Shown in pieces: positions 23,727 through 33,332 of a DNA stretch of 64,000 nucleotides (positions within the stretch are counted from its first letter, which is position 1; every line of letters starts with the position of its first letter). Under the pieces are notes generated by a model. The model ran no database searches. It was not told where the DNA came from and saw nothing but the letters and a program-made list of their open reading frames with translations. The translations under genes were made by a program, and so were the position numbers. The DNA lies in NCBI GenBank assembly GCA_037576195.1, contig CM075103.1, positions 36,283,250-36,347,249 on the forward strand, written 5' to 3'. This DNA is from Phytoseiulus persimilis. Its lineage: Eukaryota; Arthropoda; Arachnida; Mesostigmata; Phytoseiidae.

Positions 23727-24842
23727 TCATGCCTTTGTCTGGAGATCTCGAGATGCTAATTTCGCCATGGCTCCCATGACTTTGAAATCGAATTGAAATA
23801 CGATTGCAAGGCACGTGATGCATGTGACTACGAAACCGAGGAACCTGGGAACGGTTAGGGAGAAACAGCCCACTCTCAAAGAGTCCCACTCTTCGCGAAA
23901 CCTAAGCAGGCGAAGGTATTTCACCTGACAATCAACGCAAACCGTATCTGTAGAGTCAACCAGCTTCGCGAAGCGAAATTCGGCCTCGTGGCATTGTGAG
24001 ATGCAGTCTGACGACTTGCATGCATGCAGCCAGTACTGGAACATGAAGCTCAGGGAGCCCGGCAACAGCAAGACACAGAACGCGGGCTTGACTTCCCCAA
24101 GCAGAATTTGAGAGTAAACTGAAACGTTCGTCGCTAATATCTCGAGGTAATAGACGGAGAGGATGCGGGCGAAAACATCATTGGTCTTCCGTATCTGTTC
24201 GCGAGCGTGCCATTTTTTCTCAACAAGAGCATGCAGTTCAAGCTTCTGTACGTGACTGCACACCCCCTCAAGGAGTTTATGATTGTTCCGGAGAATATCG
24301 GTGTAGATGACGGAAAATCCAGCAACGATGAAGAAACAGTGCACATAGCAAGCTTCGAGGAGCAGTAGCTCGAGGGTGCCGGGGGTTCCCCAAAAAATTA
24401 TAGTAGACAGAACGTACGGCACCACGGCCGTCACGGGAATTGCCAGGTCCAGAAGAAATCTGCGTCCGGATTGCAGAAGGGTGACGATCAGCTCGCGCTT
24501 CGTCAAGAAAACGAAAACCACGTACAAGTTCGCTGGAAGGTAGAGGAGAGCGTTGATCTGTTGTATGAAGGAGATGAGACTGAAGGTTATTCCGTTTCTG
24601 CTGTAATCATGGACTGCACTCTTCGAAACAGCCCCGATGTAAGAAGCCGCTACACTGAACCAGATGAGTTTCGTAACCAACTCCTGTCTCATGCTGGGCT
24701 TGCCGTGGACTTGAAGTCCGTTGAGAAAGCAGAGTGAATAGAACGCGTAGTCCAGAAAACTTCTCCTCTCCGGAGTGTTTTCTTCGCGGTCTGACCCGCG
24801 GATCTCCGCTCTCGGCGTACAGAAACAGCAGCGAGTTCTCAT
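23727..24842 (-). CDS. Gustatory receptor, intronless (intact cluster member)
   Basis: A 371-residue GR starting MRTRCCFC, with no internal stops. It has the same layout as the GR at 13859-14998: multiple membrane helices, a basic loop (EKKWHAREQIRKTNDVFARI), a cysteine-rich loop (TVCVDCQVKYLRLLRFREEW) and TM7 with TCLAIVFQF, the GR signature with Cys for Tyr. About 110 N-terminal codons and the upstream flank are duplicated at 28258-28980. It is therefore the surviving first gene (GR-A) of an ancestral two-gene unit; its copy in the right-hand unit is truncated. Likely a taste or contact chemoreceptor channel; ligand unknown. Confidence 0.88.
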   Translation of the reverse strand: MRTRCCFCTPRAEIRGSDREENTPERRSFLDYAFYSLCFLNGLQVHGKPSMRQELVTKLIWFSVAASYIGAVSKSAVHDYSRNGITFSLISFIQQINALLYLPANLYVVFVFLTKRELIVTLLQSGRRFLLDLAIPVTAVVPYVLSTIIFWGTPGTLELLLLEACYVHCFFIVAGFSVIYTDILRNNHKLLEGVCSHVQKLELHALVEKKWHAREQIRKTNDVFARILSVYYLEILATNVSVYSQILLGEVKPAFCVLLLPGSLSFMFQYWLHACKSSDCISQCHEAEFRFAKLVDSTDTVCVDCQVKYLRLLRFREEWDSLRVGCFSLTVPRFLGFVVTCITCLAIVFQFDFKVMGAMAKLASRDLQTKA

Positions 24843-25308
24843 GGTGGATGAATGACGGAAAATGTTGACGACGACTCCTGGATGATAACTTCACCGAGAG
24901 GGGTCCACTCCTTCATTGAAAGGCTGCCGAGGGAGGGTGCCGCAGGAGCGTTCACTTGACCCCGGGAAGGGCGGAGCGAGTAAATACGACGAGCTTTCGA
25001 GCCGCTGTCCTCGGTCGTCGGTGAGCGGAGGCGGTCGTCTGATTTCAAAGCTACTTTTTATGCGATTCGATCCGGTCACTTGTTTGGCGCGGGCTGAATG
25101 CCGCCAGTAGATTGCTCGATTCCGAGAGAATCGACTCGCCGCGAAAGAAGATCGCACCAGATGAAACAGAGCCTGCAGATACATTGAACGTGAGTATTGT
25201 CACCCTTAAGAGATTGCAATTCCGAACCACCAAGAAGCAGACGCGCGCACGTAGAATATTCAGGAGAGAGCAGGTTTCAACGTGAAAACAAGACTAGAAC
25301 CAAAGTTG

Positions 25309-25560
25309 TCTCGTCCCTCCACCAACACTATCGTGAATTTCGCTCAACACGACCCAGGCATGAGCCACTGCTATGCCGAAGCAGATGAGCTCCAGAGGCG
25401 GTTCCTGTCCTTTGCTGTGGGCTTGGAGCCCGTTGAGAGCAAAGTGACAAGAAAGCACAGCCCAGAACTGTTCTTTCCTCTGCAGCCTCAGCTGTTGAAA
25501 AATGATTCTTGACGTGAAGCTCGGCTTACCACCAGAAGCAGCGAGGACGACCAGGAGACT
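25309..25560 (-). pseudogene. GR fragment (5' part of GR-B, left copy)
   Basis: Minus-strand reading gives a segment ending ICFGIAVAHAWVVLSEIH, clearly homologous to IWFGIAVAHTWVVVKEIH of the GR at 29009-30069. Homology stops abruptly at 25309, so everything after the first membrane helices is missing. The start codon region is not preserved. It retains the piece before the first helix (ALNGLQAHSKGQE) that has been lost from the right-hand copy. A relic of a receptor gene; not functional. Confidence 0.75.
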
Positions 25561-25699
25561 CTCTGGGGAAAATCTTTCCATGCGATCCGTGACCACCTGT
25601 GTTGGATGCCCGGAGCCAATCTTACGATTCGTAGGAAAATCAGTTGCAGCGTCTGAGAATCGCAGGAGAGATCCCAATGATTATATTGAATGATGGAAT

Positions 25700-27570
25700 C
25701 TAACGACGACTCTATCTAGGCAGGGTGCATCCGTTGGCGTGAGAAAGAAGAACTTCTCATGAAGTATGCAGAGGTTGCCAATGATATCGACTCGGAAGCA
25801 CAGAGGAGGAAGCCAGCCTTACGTCGTGGGCAAGCATGAATCGGTCGGGAAAGCTTTTCGGCCCACTGTCAGTGTTCATAACGTGTCAAAGGCGATGCGC
25901 CAAAAACCATCTTGGCACGCGTTGCGCCAATGACCGCTGACGACGGAGGCGGCTTTCAGTCCGTACATAACGAACCACATTCGAGCGACAGTTTCAGACA
26001 GACATATTTTCTCAGAGCTGGCAATCAACGGTCTCGATGCATCTCCTCACGACTTCGAAGTGGCGGTCGCAAGACAAAAACAGATGACTATGCAGGGAGA
26101 AGTTGGGAATCGATTCGCCGGAAACTCGAGTTGACCCCTTCAGGAAATAACAAAGGTAACATTTCCCGATATGCTCCGTTAGAAAGACTTTTCTGAGATG
26201 ATGAGCCGAGCGCGGTGTCGTCGCCATGGTGGATCCTAACTCCATATTGCCGAGGCTGGGATTTAAGCCCTCTTGGAACCACTCGATTCAGTTATATTCT
26301 CCGAGGCGAATGACTTCATTCGGAAATGGATGGAATTCAAGCCATTCGCCTGGATCGTGGGTATACCGTATTCGGATGAGCTCGGAACCTTGCATTCCGT
26401 TCAGAAGCTGAAACGAACGAAAAGCGCCCTGACGAGGAAAACCGCTCCGGAAGCTCCGAAATCCCCCGACTTACAGGGACGACGCTCTCTTCCAGCTGAC
26501 CAGGGGACTGATACCTTGGGGAAGCACTGGCATCATCCAGCCAGTGGATGTCATCCAATCCCGGCCGCGCAAGTCTTTAGTTCGTTTCCTAACGGATACT
26601 GTCAACGACGAGACTCAATATATGGCGTTCCGTACTAACTCGACGCGCCATGTTCCGGAAACATCATTGAAAATGCCTCTACACGAAAAGGTGGACGAAT
26701 GAGAAGAGCGGTCAGTGGGTGTCCCCTCGACAATTCTGCTTCGCTCAGATTGAAGAGGACTAGTGTGTCCGAATCGGAGATATGTCTTCCATCAGATGCG
26801 CGCATCGTGAAAAGAGCCTGTGCCCGTCATTTCGTTCTGTTCTGAACTTCATTTGTACCGTATACTACATTGATAACGCGTGATAAAGTATTGGAAGTCG
26901 TTAAAGCACAATAAATCAGTTAAACAAATGTCGGATGTCTATAAGAGGCTCCACTGTGCTTGCTGATGAGTCTTCTGTCTCCAAATATCTCTGTCCTCCT
27001 GCAAAATTATTCCTTGTGCCAAGATTAACGCGGATTTGCTCGTTGAAAGTTTTGGAATATGATGAAAAATCGTCCCCTTCTTGGACTTCCGGGGAACGCT
27101 CGATCGAACGAACGAAGTCGGAAGAGATGCTTCCTTCGCCAGCTCTGAGGCACAGTGAGATTCGCCAAAGTCGCTCGGGACGATGCCGAACAATGGAGTT
27201 GGGCGGGGAACGCAACATGATCCTGATCAGATCGGTGCTTTCTTGAAAATCGCGACCAAGACCAGAATCCAGCCACAGCCGAGACTCTTGTTTCCTTGCG
27301 GGGACAAAGCGGATAAACCCATTCTGAACTGGCTCCCCGACTGACCATAGACAGGAGGCTTACTTTTGAGACAAAGGACAATTACAGGCATCTCAAAAAG
27401 CTTGGGCCGTTGCGGCGCGATTAAGTTGAGCCGCCGCCTGGAGAACTCTCCCAACCAGTCCCTTCCCCACTAGCAGCAGATAGTGGGCGCTGGAGCCGAT
27501 CCCGATTGATAGAGACGATCGATGATTCACAGTGGAACATGTCAACCTTGAGGGAATCCTTGGGAAACGC
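25700..27570. other. Gene-poor part of the left duplication copy
   Basis: No supportable gene. Minus-strand frames at 26245-26012 (ending SCDRHFEVV...) and 27773-27393 have counterparts in the right copy (31515-31009 and about 31740-31560) with partly conserved protein sequence. A decayed gene may therefore have been part of the ancestral unit. The frames are broken in both copies and the family is not recognised. Confidence 0.35.
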
Positions 27571-28255
27571 GAGCTGAACAACCTCTCCCCATATTCAAGA
27601 GAAAGAAAATAGTTCTTGACAAAACGGTGCGTGCGGGCTCCACGAGGCAAATGGAGGAATCTGAGGTAGCACTGGCTACCATCGTCTTGGAGATTTAGAT
27701 TTTTCGGTGTCGTATTCCGGTGAAGTCCAACTCGGGAGCCGAATTCCTGCTTGTAGTATTTTTTTCTCCGCATATCGACGCAAGGGATCGCGAGTGTGAT
27801 ATGTGGTCCCGCTCTGTAGTATCCTCGCCCTGAAGAGGGCGAAAATATGATCGCCCAGTGAGTTGTCGTTCAATCCACTTCAGAGACCTCTACTCTTCTC
27901 GGATCATTGATACAGGCCAGATGTGGATTCGGACTCCGTTTGCTGCTCCCCTCTGCTTGACGTATGTTTGGTCATTCCGAGATATTTCAAGTTGAAAAGA
28001 GCTTCCAATATTTCGAGTCACTAATTTGCTGATACTTCGGTTTTCGTGGTCTGTGTGGCCGTGGGGACAAGCTCAACATAACGCGTAAGGCGCACCAAGA
28101 CTCTTGCTCCAGAACTGATGACTTGACCCAGTTTGATACTTCAGTGAGATCTTCCAGGGCTCTAAGGAGTCCACGGCAAGGAAGCCTGTTTGAGCCACCA
28201 GAAATCGGTTCTTGAAAAGCTCGAGGGATGGAAAAACACGGTTCAAGGTCGTTGG
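27571..28255. other. Spacer between the duplication copies
   Basis: About 0.7 kb between the two copies of the GR duplication. No supportable gene; a minus-strand frame entering the GR fragment at 28258 continues here as unrelated sequence after the receptor homology ends. Confidence 0.3.
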
Positions 28256-28257
28256 AT

Positions 28258-28575
28258 CGTAGAGGATAGCGTTGATCTGCCGTGGGAACAAGATGAGACT
28301 GGAGGTTATTCTGTTTCTGCTGTAATCATGGACTGAATTCTTTGAAACAACCCCGGTGTAACAAGCCGCTACACTGAACCAGATGAGTTTCGTAACCAAC
28401 TCATGCCTCATGGTGGGCTTGCCATGGACTTGAGGTCCCTTGAGCAAGCAGAGTGAATAGAACGCGTAGTCCAGAAAACTTCTCCTCTTCGGGGTGCTCC
28501 CTCCGCTTCCTGACCTGCGGTATCTTTCGCACGCGGTTGTCCGACAGAAATAGCAGTGAATGTTCGTTGCGGATC
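28258..28575 (-). pseudogene. GR fragment (5' part of GR-A, right copy)
   Basis: Minus-strand reading carries FLDYAFYSLCLLKGPQVHGK and KLIWFSVAACYTGVVSKNSVHDYSRN, nearly the same as the GR at 23727-24842. The initiator region reads TNIHCYFC where the intact gene has MRTRCCFC. Homology ends near 28258 after about 105 codons, before the third membrane helix. A truncated relic produced by deletion after the segmental duplication. Confidence 0.8.
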
Positions 28576-29008
28576 AATGACGCAAAACGTTGACGACGAC
28601 CCCTGGACGGTCTCTTCATCGAAAGGAGTCCACTTCTTCATAAAAAAAGTTTTCGAGGGGGCCTGCAGTAGGAGCGTTCACTCAACTCTGGGGAGGGCGA
28701 AGCGAATAAATACGAAGAGCTTTCGAGTCGCTGTACCCGATCGGCGCTGAATGGGAGCGCTCGTCAGCTTCCAAGCAAGTTTTCATGCGATCCGATCCGC
28801 TGACTTGTTGAGTGCGGGCTGAATGCCGCCATTCGATTCCTCGATTCCGAAGGAATCGACTCGCTGCGAATGAAGATCGCGTCAGATAGAAGACAGCCTG
28901 CAGATACACTGAACGCGATTAGTGTTACCCTTGAGAAATCACGATCCGGAACCGCCAGAAGTCGGATGTGATAACATCAAATTTTCGCTGGAAAATGTTC
29001 CCTGAGAC

Positions 29009-30069
29009 TCACTGACCTCGCGACGCTAGTTTAGTCATAACTCCCATGACTTTGAAATCGAATTGGAGTACGACTGCAAGACACGTGATGCACGTTATCA
29101 CGAAACAGAGAAAGTTAGGGACGCTCTGGGAAAAACAACCCACTCTCAATGAGTCCCATTCTTCGCGATACTTGAGTATCCGGGTATATTTCAACTGGCA
29201 AAGCACGCACATCATGTCTGTCGAGTCAGCGCATTCGGAAAAAACTGCCTCGTCAGTTAGGCATTGTGACACGATACCTGACGACTTGCACGCGTGCAGC
29301 CAGTACTGGAGCACCAAACTCAACGTTCCGGGTAAAACCAAAAGCCAAAAGAGGGGTCCGGTTTCGCCACCGAAGGTTTCAGCAAAAATTGTGACACTCG
29401 ACACTAATATCTCAAGGTAGTAGACGGCTAGAATCCGGGCGAAAACTTCATTGGTCTTGCGTATCCGTTCCCGAGCGTACCATTTTCTCCCAGGCAATGC
29501 ATGGAACTCGAGGCTTTCTACGCAGCTGGATATTTCCAGGAGGAGTTTATGGTTGTTGCGGAGAATATCGGTGTACACAATGGAGAATCCAGAAACGATA
29601 AAGAGACAATGCACAAAGCAAGCTTTTGAGAGAATCTGCGCGAATGTTTCGGAGCTTTGCCAAAAGAGGATAACCGTTACTGTGTTAGGCATCACGGAAG
29701 CCACGGGTATGATCAGGTCGATGAAGAGTCTGTTTCCCGATTGCAGGAGCGTCACAACGAGGTCTCTTTTCTTCAAAAAAACGAAGACAACGTACAAGTT
29801 TGCTGGAACGTAGACTGTATAGTTGATTTTTTTTAGGACGAAAATCAAACTGAGCTCGTCCCTTCCACCAACACTATCGTGGATTTCTTTCACCACGACC
29901 CAGGTATGAGCCACCGCTATACCGAACCAGATGAGCTTCAGAAGCAGTTCCTGTCTCTTGCTCGGTTTGTTGTAGGCTTGGAGTCAAGGAGTGTCCTTTT
30001 CTCTGAAACCTCAGCGCTTGGAACGGGGTTTTTCGCGTTCGACGTGCAGAAGTCGCAGCGGGCGATCAT
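29009..30069 (-). pseudogene. Gustatory receptor GR-B, near-complete, disrupted near the N-terminus
   Basis: From 29914 to 29009 there is an open frame of 301 residues with typical GR features: a basic loop (GRKWYARERIRKTNEVFARI), a cysteine-rich loop (MMCVLCQLKYTRILKYREEW) and TM7 TCLAVVLQF. Upstream, the homologous start codon at 30069 begins MIARCDFCTSNAKN but runs into a stop after about 40 codons. The receptor frame resumes one frame over at about 29985 (SLQAYNKPSKRQELLLKLIW). Compared with GR-A, and with the left-hand relic, about 25 bases before the first helix are deleted, causing the shift. Probably a recent pseudogene. A sequencing error, or a rescuing short intron, cannot be excluded. 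Confidence 0.75.
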
Positions 30070-31745
30070 TGCAAAGCTTCGCTCAACAATGGCAATGATG
30101 ACGGCGAGCAATAAGGGCGACTATAAGGTTCTCTTGGATGAATGCGGTCAGGGAGCACCTTGACTCGGAAGAGGGCATGAGGTTTGATGTGAACAACGGT
30201 CGAACTCCCATCTCCGATCGGAGCTGAATGGAAAAATCGATTTGCTTCGGAACTCGTCGCCTCAAAGGACGATTTTCTATGCGGTCCGATCCGTGAGCAT
30301 CTGTGTTGTATGCCCAGAGACAATCCTTCGATCCGCAGAGAAATCGGTGGCTGCATCTCAGAATCGCAGGAGGGAACCCAATGATTATATTGAAGGATGG
30401 AACCCAACGACGACTCTATCTAAGCAGGGAGCATGCGTCGACGATGGGAACATTGAGGAGAAGAAGTTCTCATGAAGCTTGTGGAGGTTCTCAAGGATAT
30501 TGATTCGGGAGCGGAGGAAGTCCGTTCATGATCAGAATGTCACGAAGAAACTAAACAGCTCTGGGAATAGCTTCCCAATGATTTCTGTCAAGCATAACTA
30601 ACAAGCAGGGGCGTGCCCAGGGGGCCATGCCCCCCCCTCCCCAAAACTCTTCAGAAATACTGGGAAGGGTGTATTAAATTCTACTTTGATGGATGAAATT
30701 GTTCTGCGGGGATTCAGTGTTATCAGGAAGATCTTCACAGATTTGAAAACCACGTTGATTGCCTCATGAGAAGCTCGCAACGATGATCATAATCATCATC
30801 TTTATCACATCCTTGCCCCCCCCCCCAAAAAAAGCTAGTTACGCCCCTGCTAACAAGGGGGATCTTTCGAAAGGGGAAAGTAGCGCTTGTCGGCCCCCTG
30901 TTAGTGGTCATATTGATGGAATGGGATATTGCTGTTGAAGGTGATGCACCGGAAGCCATCTTAACATGAGTTGCGCCAATAACGGGCGACGGCGAATGCG
31001 TTTTCCAGTCAGTTTATAACAAGCCACATCCGAGAGACAGTTCCATTCAGACATATTCTCTCGACGCGAGGCTGAACTCGTAACTTGAACACAGTCTTAC
31101 GCATACTCCGCGCAACCAAGATAGAGGTTGCCGGCATTCTCCCGGGACGTGTTGGCGGTGAACTTGTCTCCACGACTTCAACGTCGCGGTTGCAGGGCAA
31201 GAACAGACGACAATGCAACGAGGAGGTGGGAGTCGATTCGCTGAAAACTATAATTGACCCCGTTCGAGAAGACCGAAGGTAACTCCCTCCGATATGCTGC
31301 TTCAAAAAGACTTCTCCGAGATAATGAGCCAAGCGGGACGACACCGCCGTCCTGTACACTGACTTTGGATCGCCGGGATTGGAATTATTGGAGCTACTCG
31401 ACTCACTTGTGATCGTCATGGAGAGCTCGAAACCTTGCATTCCCTTCCATGAGATGAATGTTTTGCGCTCAGAGCCGAGGAACGATTCGAGCCATCTCAA
31501 GGAGGGATGGACCAAGAAGAGTTGCGACGGGATTTAGTTCAGCAGACGACGCCATGAGGACTCTCCCAACCAGCGGAGAAGGGCGATTTTCATGGTCAAC
31601 TTCGTCGATCGCGCCGCAAAGTGTCTCCGCTGATGTCTCTCTTCGACTAACAACAGATAGGAGGCGCTGAAGCCGATCCCGGATAATAGATACGCTCGAC
31701 GATCCACAATGGAAGATATAAACCTTGAGGAGAACGTTTATCCAG
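30070..31745. other. Gene-poor part of the right duplication copy
   Basis: This lies upstream of GR-B and holds the MITE at 30606-30849. A minus-strand frame at 31515-31009 (168 codons) is the longest, and its left-copy counterpart at 26.0-26.3 kb is broken. Protein similarity between the two is patchy, so this may be a gene relic or conserved non-coding DNA. No family is recognised. Confidence 0.35.
30606..30849. mobile_element. hAT-type MITE, 244 bp
   Basis: The ends are CAGGGGCGTGCCC at the left and CAGGGGCGTAACTAG at the right (reverse-complemented), the classic CAGGGGCG hAT terminus. It is flanked by a perfect 8-bp target duplication, CTAACAAG (30598-30605 and 30850-30857). The interior has C-rich tracts next to each end and no coding capacity. 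The homologous place in the left duplication copy (near 25850) lacks the element, so it inserted after the duplication. Confidence 0.88.
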
Positions 31746-33332
31746 AGGTTTCGCCATTCGAATCATCAGCCAAACGGTGCATTTAGGTAGGGGACGCAGG
31801 AAACCGCGGTCACCCGCTGGAAATCCCCGATCACCTGCTGAAAATCCGCGATTCCACGCGGTGCCTGTCGGTCACCCGCGGGGAACCGCTGGACATCCGC
31901 GGGTATCGCCGCCCGATGGTCTGCAAACCCATCTCCAATCCATCGTCTATGGAGCGATTAAACGATTTTCCCTCCAATCGCTCAGGACGAGGCAAGGGAA
32001 GGCGTACTCGACTCTTCTTCCGAACCGTGCGCATGATCTGATTGACTAACCGAATAACTATTCGAATCAGCGCGCTCAATTCATTATGTTCGAGTCGCGG
32101 GATTAGATCGTGAAACGAGCTTCTCATCCAATACAATGTTACCTCAAGTTCTTAGTGGCTCTTTGTAGTCGAAGGCTTCCCGAACGTTGAAGATTTTCGC
32201 CAAAGTCGAATGCCTCAGTCATGTGCAGTTTTCGCCGATGGAAAATTTCAACAGGCTGGAATCTCGTTCTGGTTGGACTGAGGCCGCAGGAACTGTCATA
32301 AGGACATCGTAAACTCCATTGACCAGTGGGCCGCGGGGTCCGCCGTTTCGAAACGATCTGAGCCCACTGATCAAGCTCGCACGGGTGCCCAAATTTCGCC
32401 AGAAGAGAGTTTGAGCCGGTGCCTCCGGGAATACTCCGAAATACGACTCCGCAACTCTCCGAAATACGAAGTGCTCGTCGATCTCAGCTCTTGGAGAGAG
32501 CGTCCATTGGTCAAAGTGAAGTCATGTATGAAGATGTTGTGGCACCTCAGGAAACTTGTGGGAAAGGGGGCACGGAAGGAAGCGCTTATCGTCGGCAATT
32601 GTCGACCTCAACAGCTGCTCTTCAAGTAGCAGGTCTGCAACGTTATTTGCGGAGTGCGTTCGCATGTTAGAGATATGGTCTGGCTGAGCCATCACTCTGC
32701 TACAGACTTAACTGCCAGACATGGGAAATACGTCATTGGTCTATGATGCTGAGCACAAGCAGTCAGTTGTCGGGTGCGAAGAAACGGAAGCCTGAAAACC
32801 GCGGTCCGCGGATCCATCCGCGGGGCCAGGGGAGGGCTCGCAGTCCCGCTCAGCGGTTCCTTTGCGATCCCTACATACAGGTCGAAGAGGGAAATTCGTG
32901 GCGGCCGGTGGAGAAAAGGAAGCCTCAATCCGAGTTGAGTCGTCTCCGAGAATGTCGTGAAGGAGAGCAGTCGGGCCTAATGACGACATATCAGGAGTTC
33001 CCCGCCGACATCAGTAGCGGAATCCTACGCTGTCGAGTGCTAGGTTGAATTTAAGGAGATGCCGTCTTGTTATTCTTGGATTTGATCGAAGCTTAAAGGA
33101 GATTCCCAGTCACAAGACAGACACACCGCCATCGCTTGTTCACAACAGACCACACGGCAGAGCACCGGTGAAAAATCCAGGTGATCCTAAGTTTCCTGCA
33201 GTGCTCGCGTTTTCAATTTCTTGTTCGGACCAGAACGCGCATCGAAGGGGTTGATAGAAGCCACCTAGGGCTCCGGCTGAGTTTCGCATCGTGTTCTTTT
33301 ATCGATTGACTAAAGTCACTCGAGCCTTCCAG
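31746..33332. other. Intergenic stretch, 1.6 kb
   Basis: No supportable gene. At 31790-31915 there are imperfect direct repeats of the type CACCCGCTGGAAATCC, GC-rich and about 25-30 bases per unit. The sequence just before 33333 should hold the promoter of the next gene; no clear core element was recognised. Confidence 0.35.

Larger units (their letters stand above)
24540..27570. repeat. Tandem segmental duplication, left copy
   Basis: This region aligns in order with 28258-31745 on the same strand. Shared segments are the GR-A 5' part and its upstream flank (24540-25250 with 28258-28980), the GR-B 5' part (25309-25560 with 29858-30069), then about 25690-26290 with 30390-31420, and 27425-27565 with 31558-31740. 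Identity is roughly 70-85% by eye, with indels. The left copy kept GR-A and lost about 850 bases of GR-B. The stretch 26640-27420 has no clear counterpart on the right. Confidence 0.75.
28258..31745. repeat. Tandem segmental duplication, right copy
   Basis: Second copy of the unit described at 24540-27570, in direct orientation about 3.7-4.5 kb away. It kept most of GR-B (29009-30069) and lost most of GR-A. It carries a 244-bp MITE at 30606-30849 that the left copy lacks. Confidence 0.75.
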
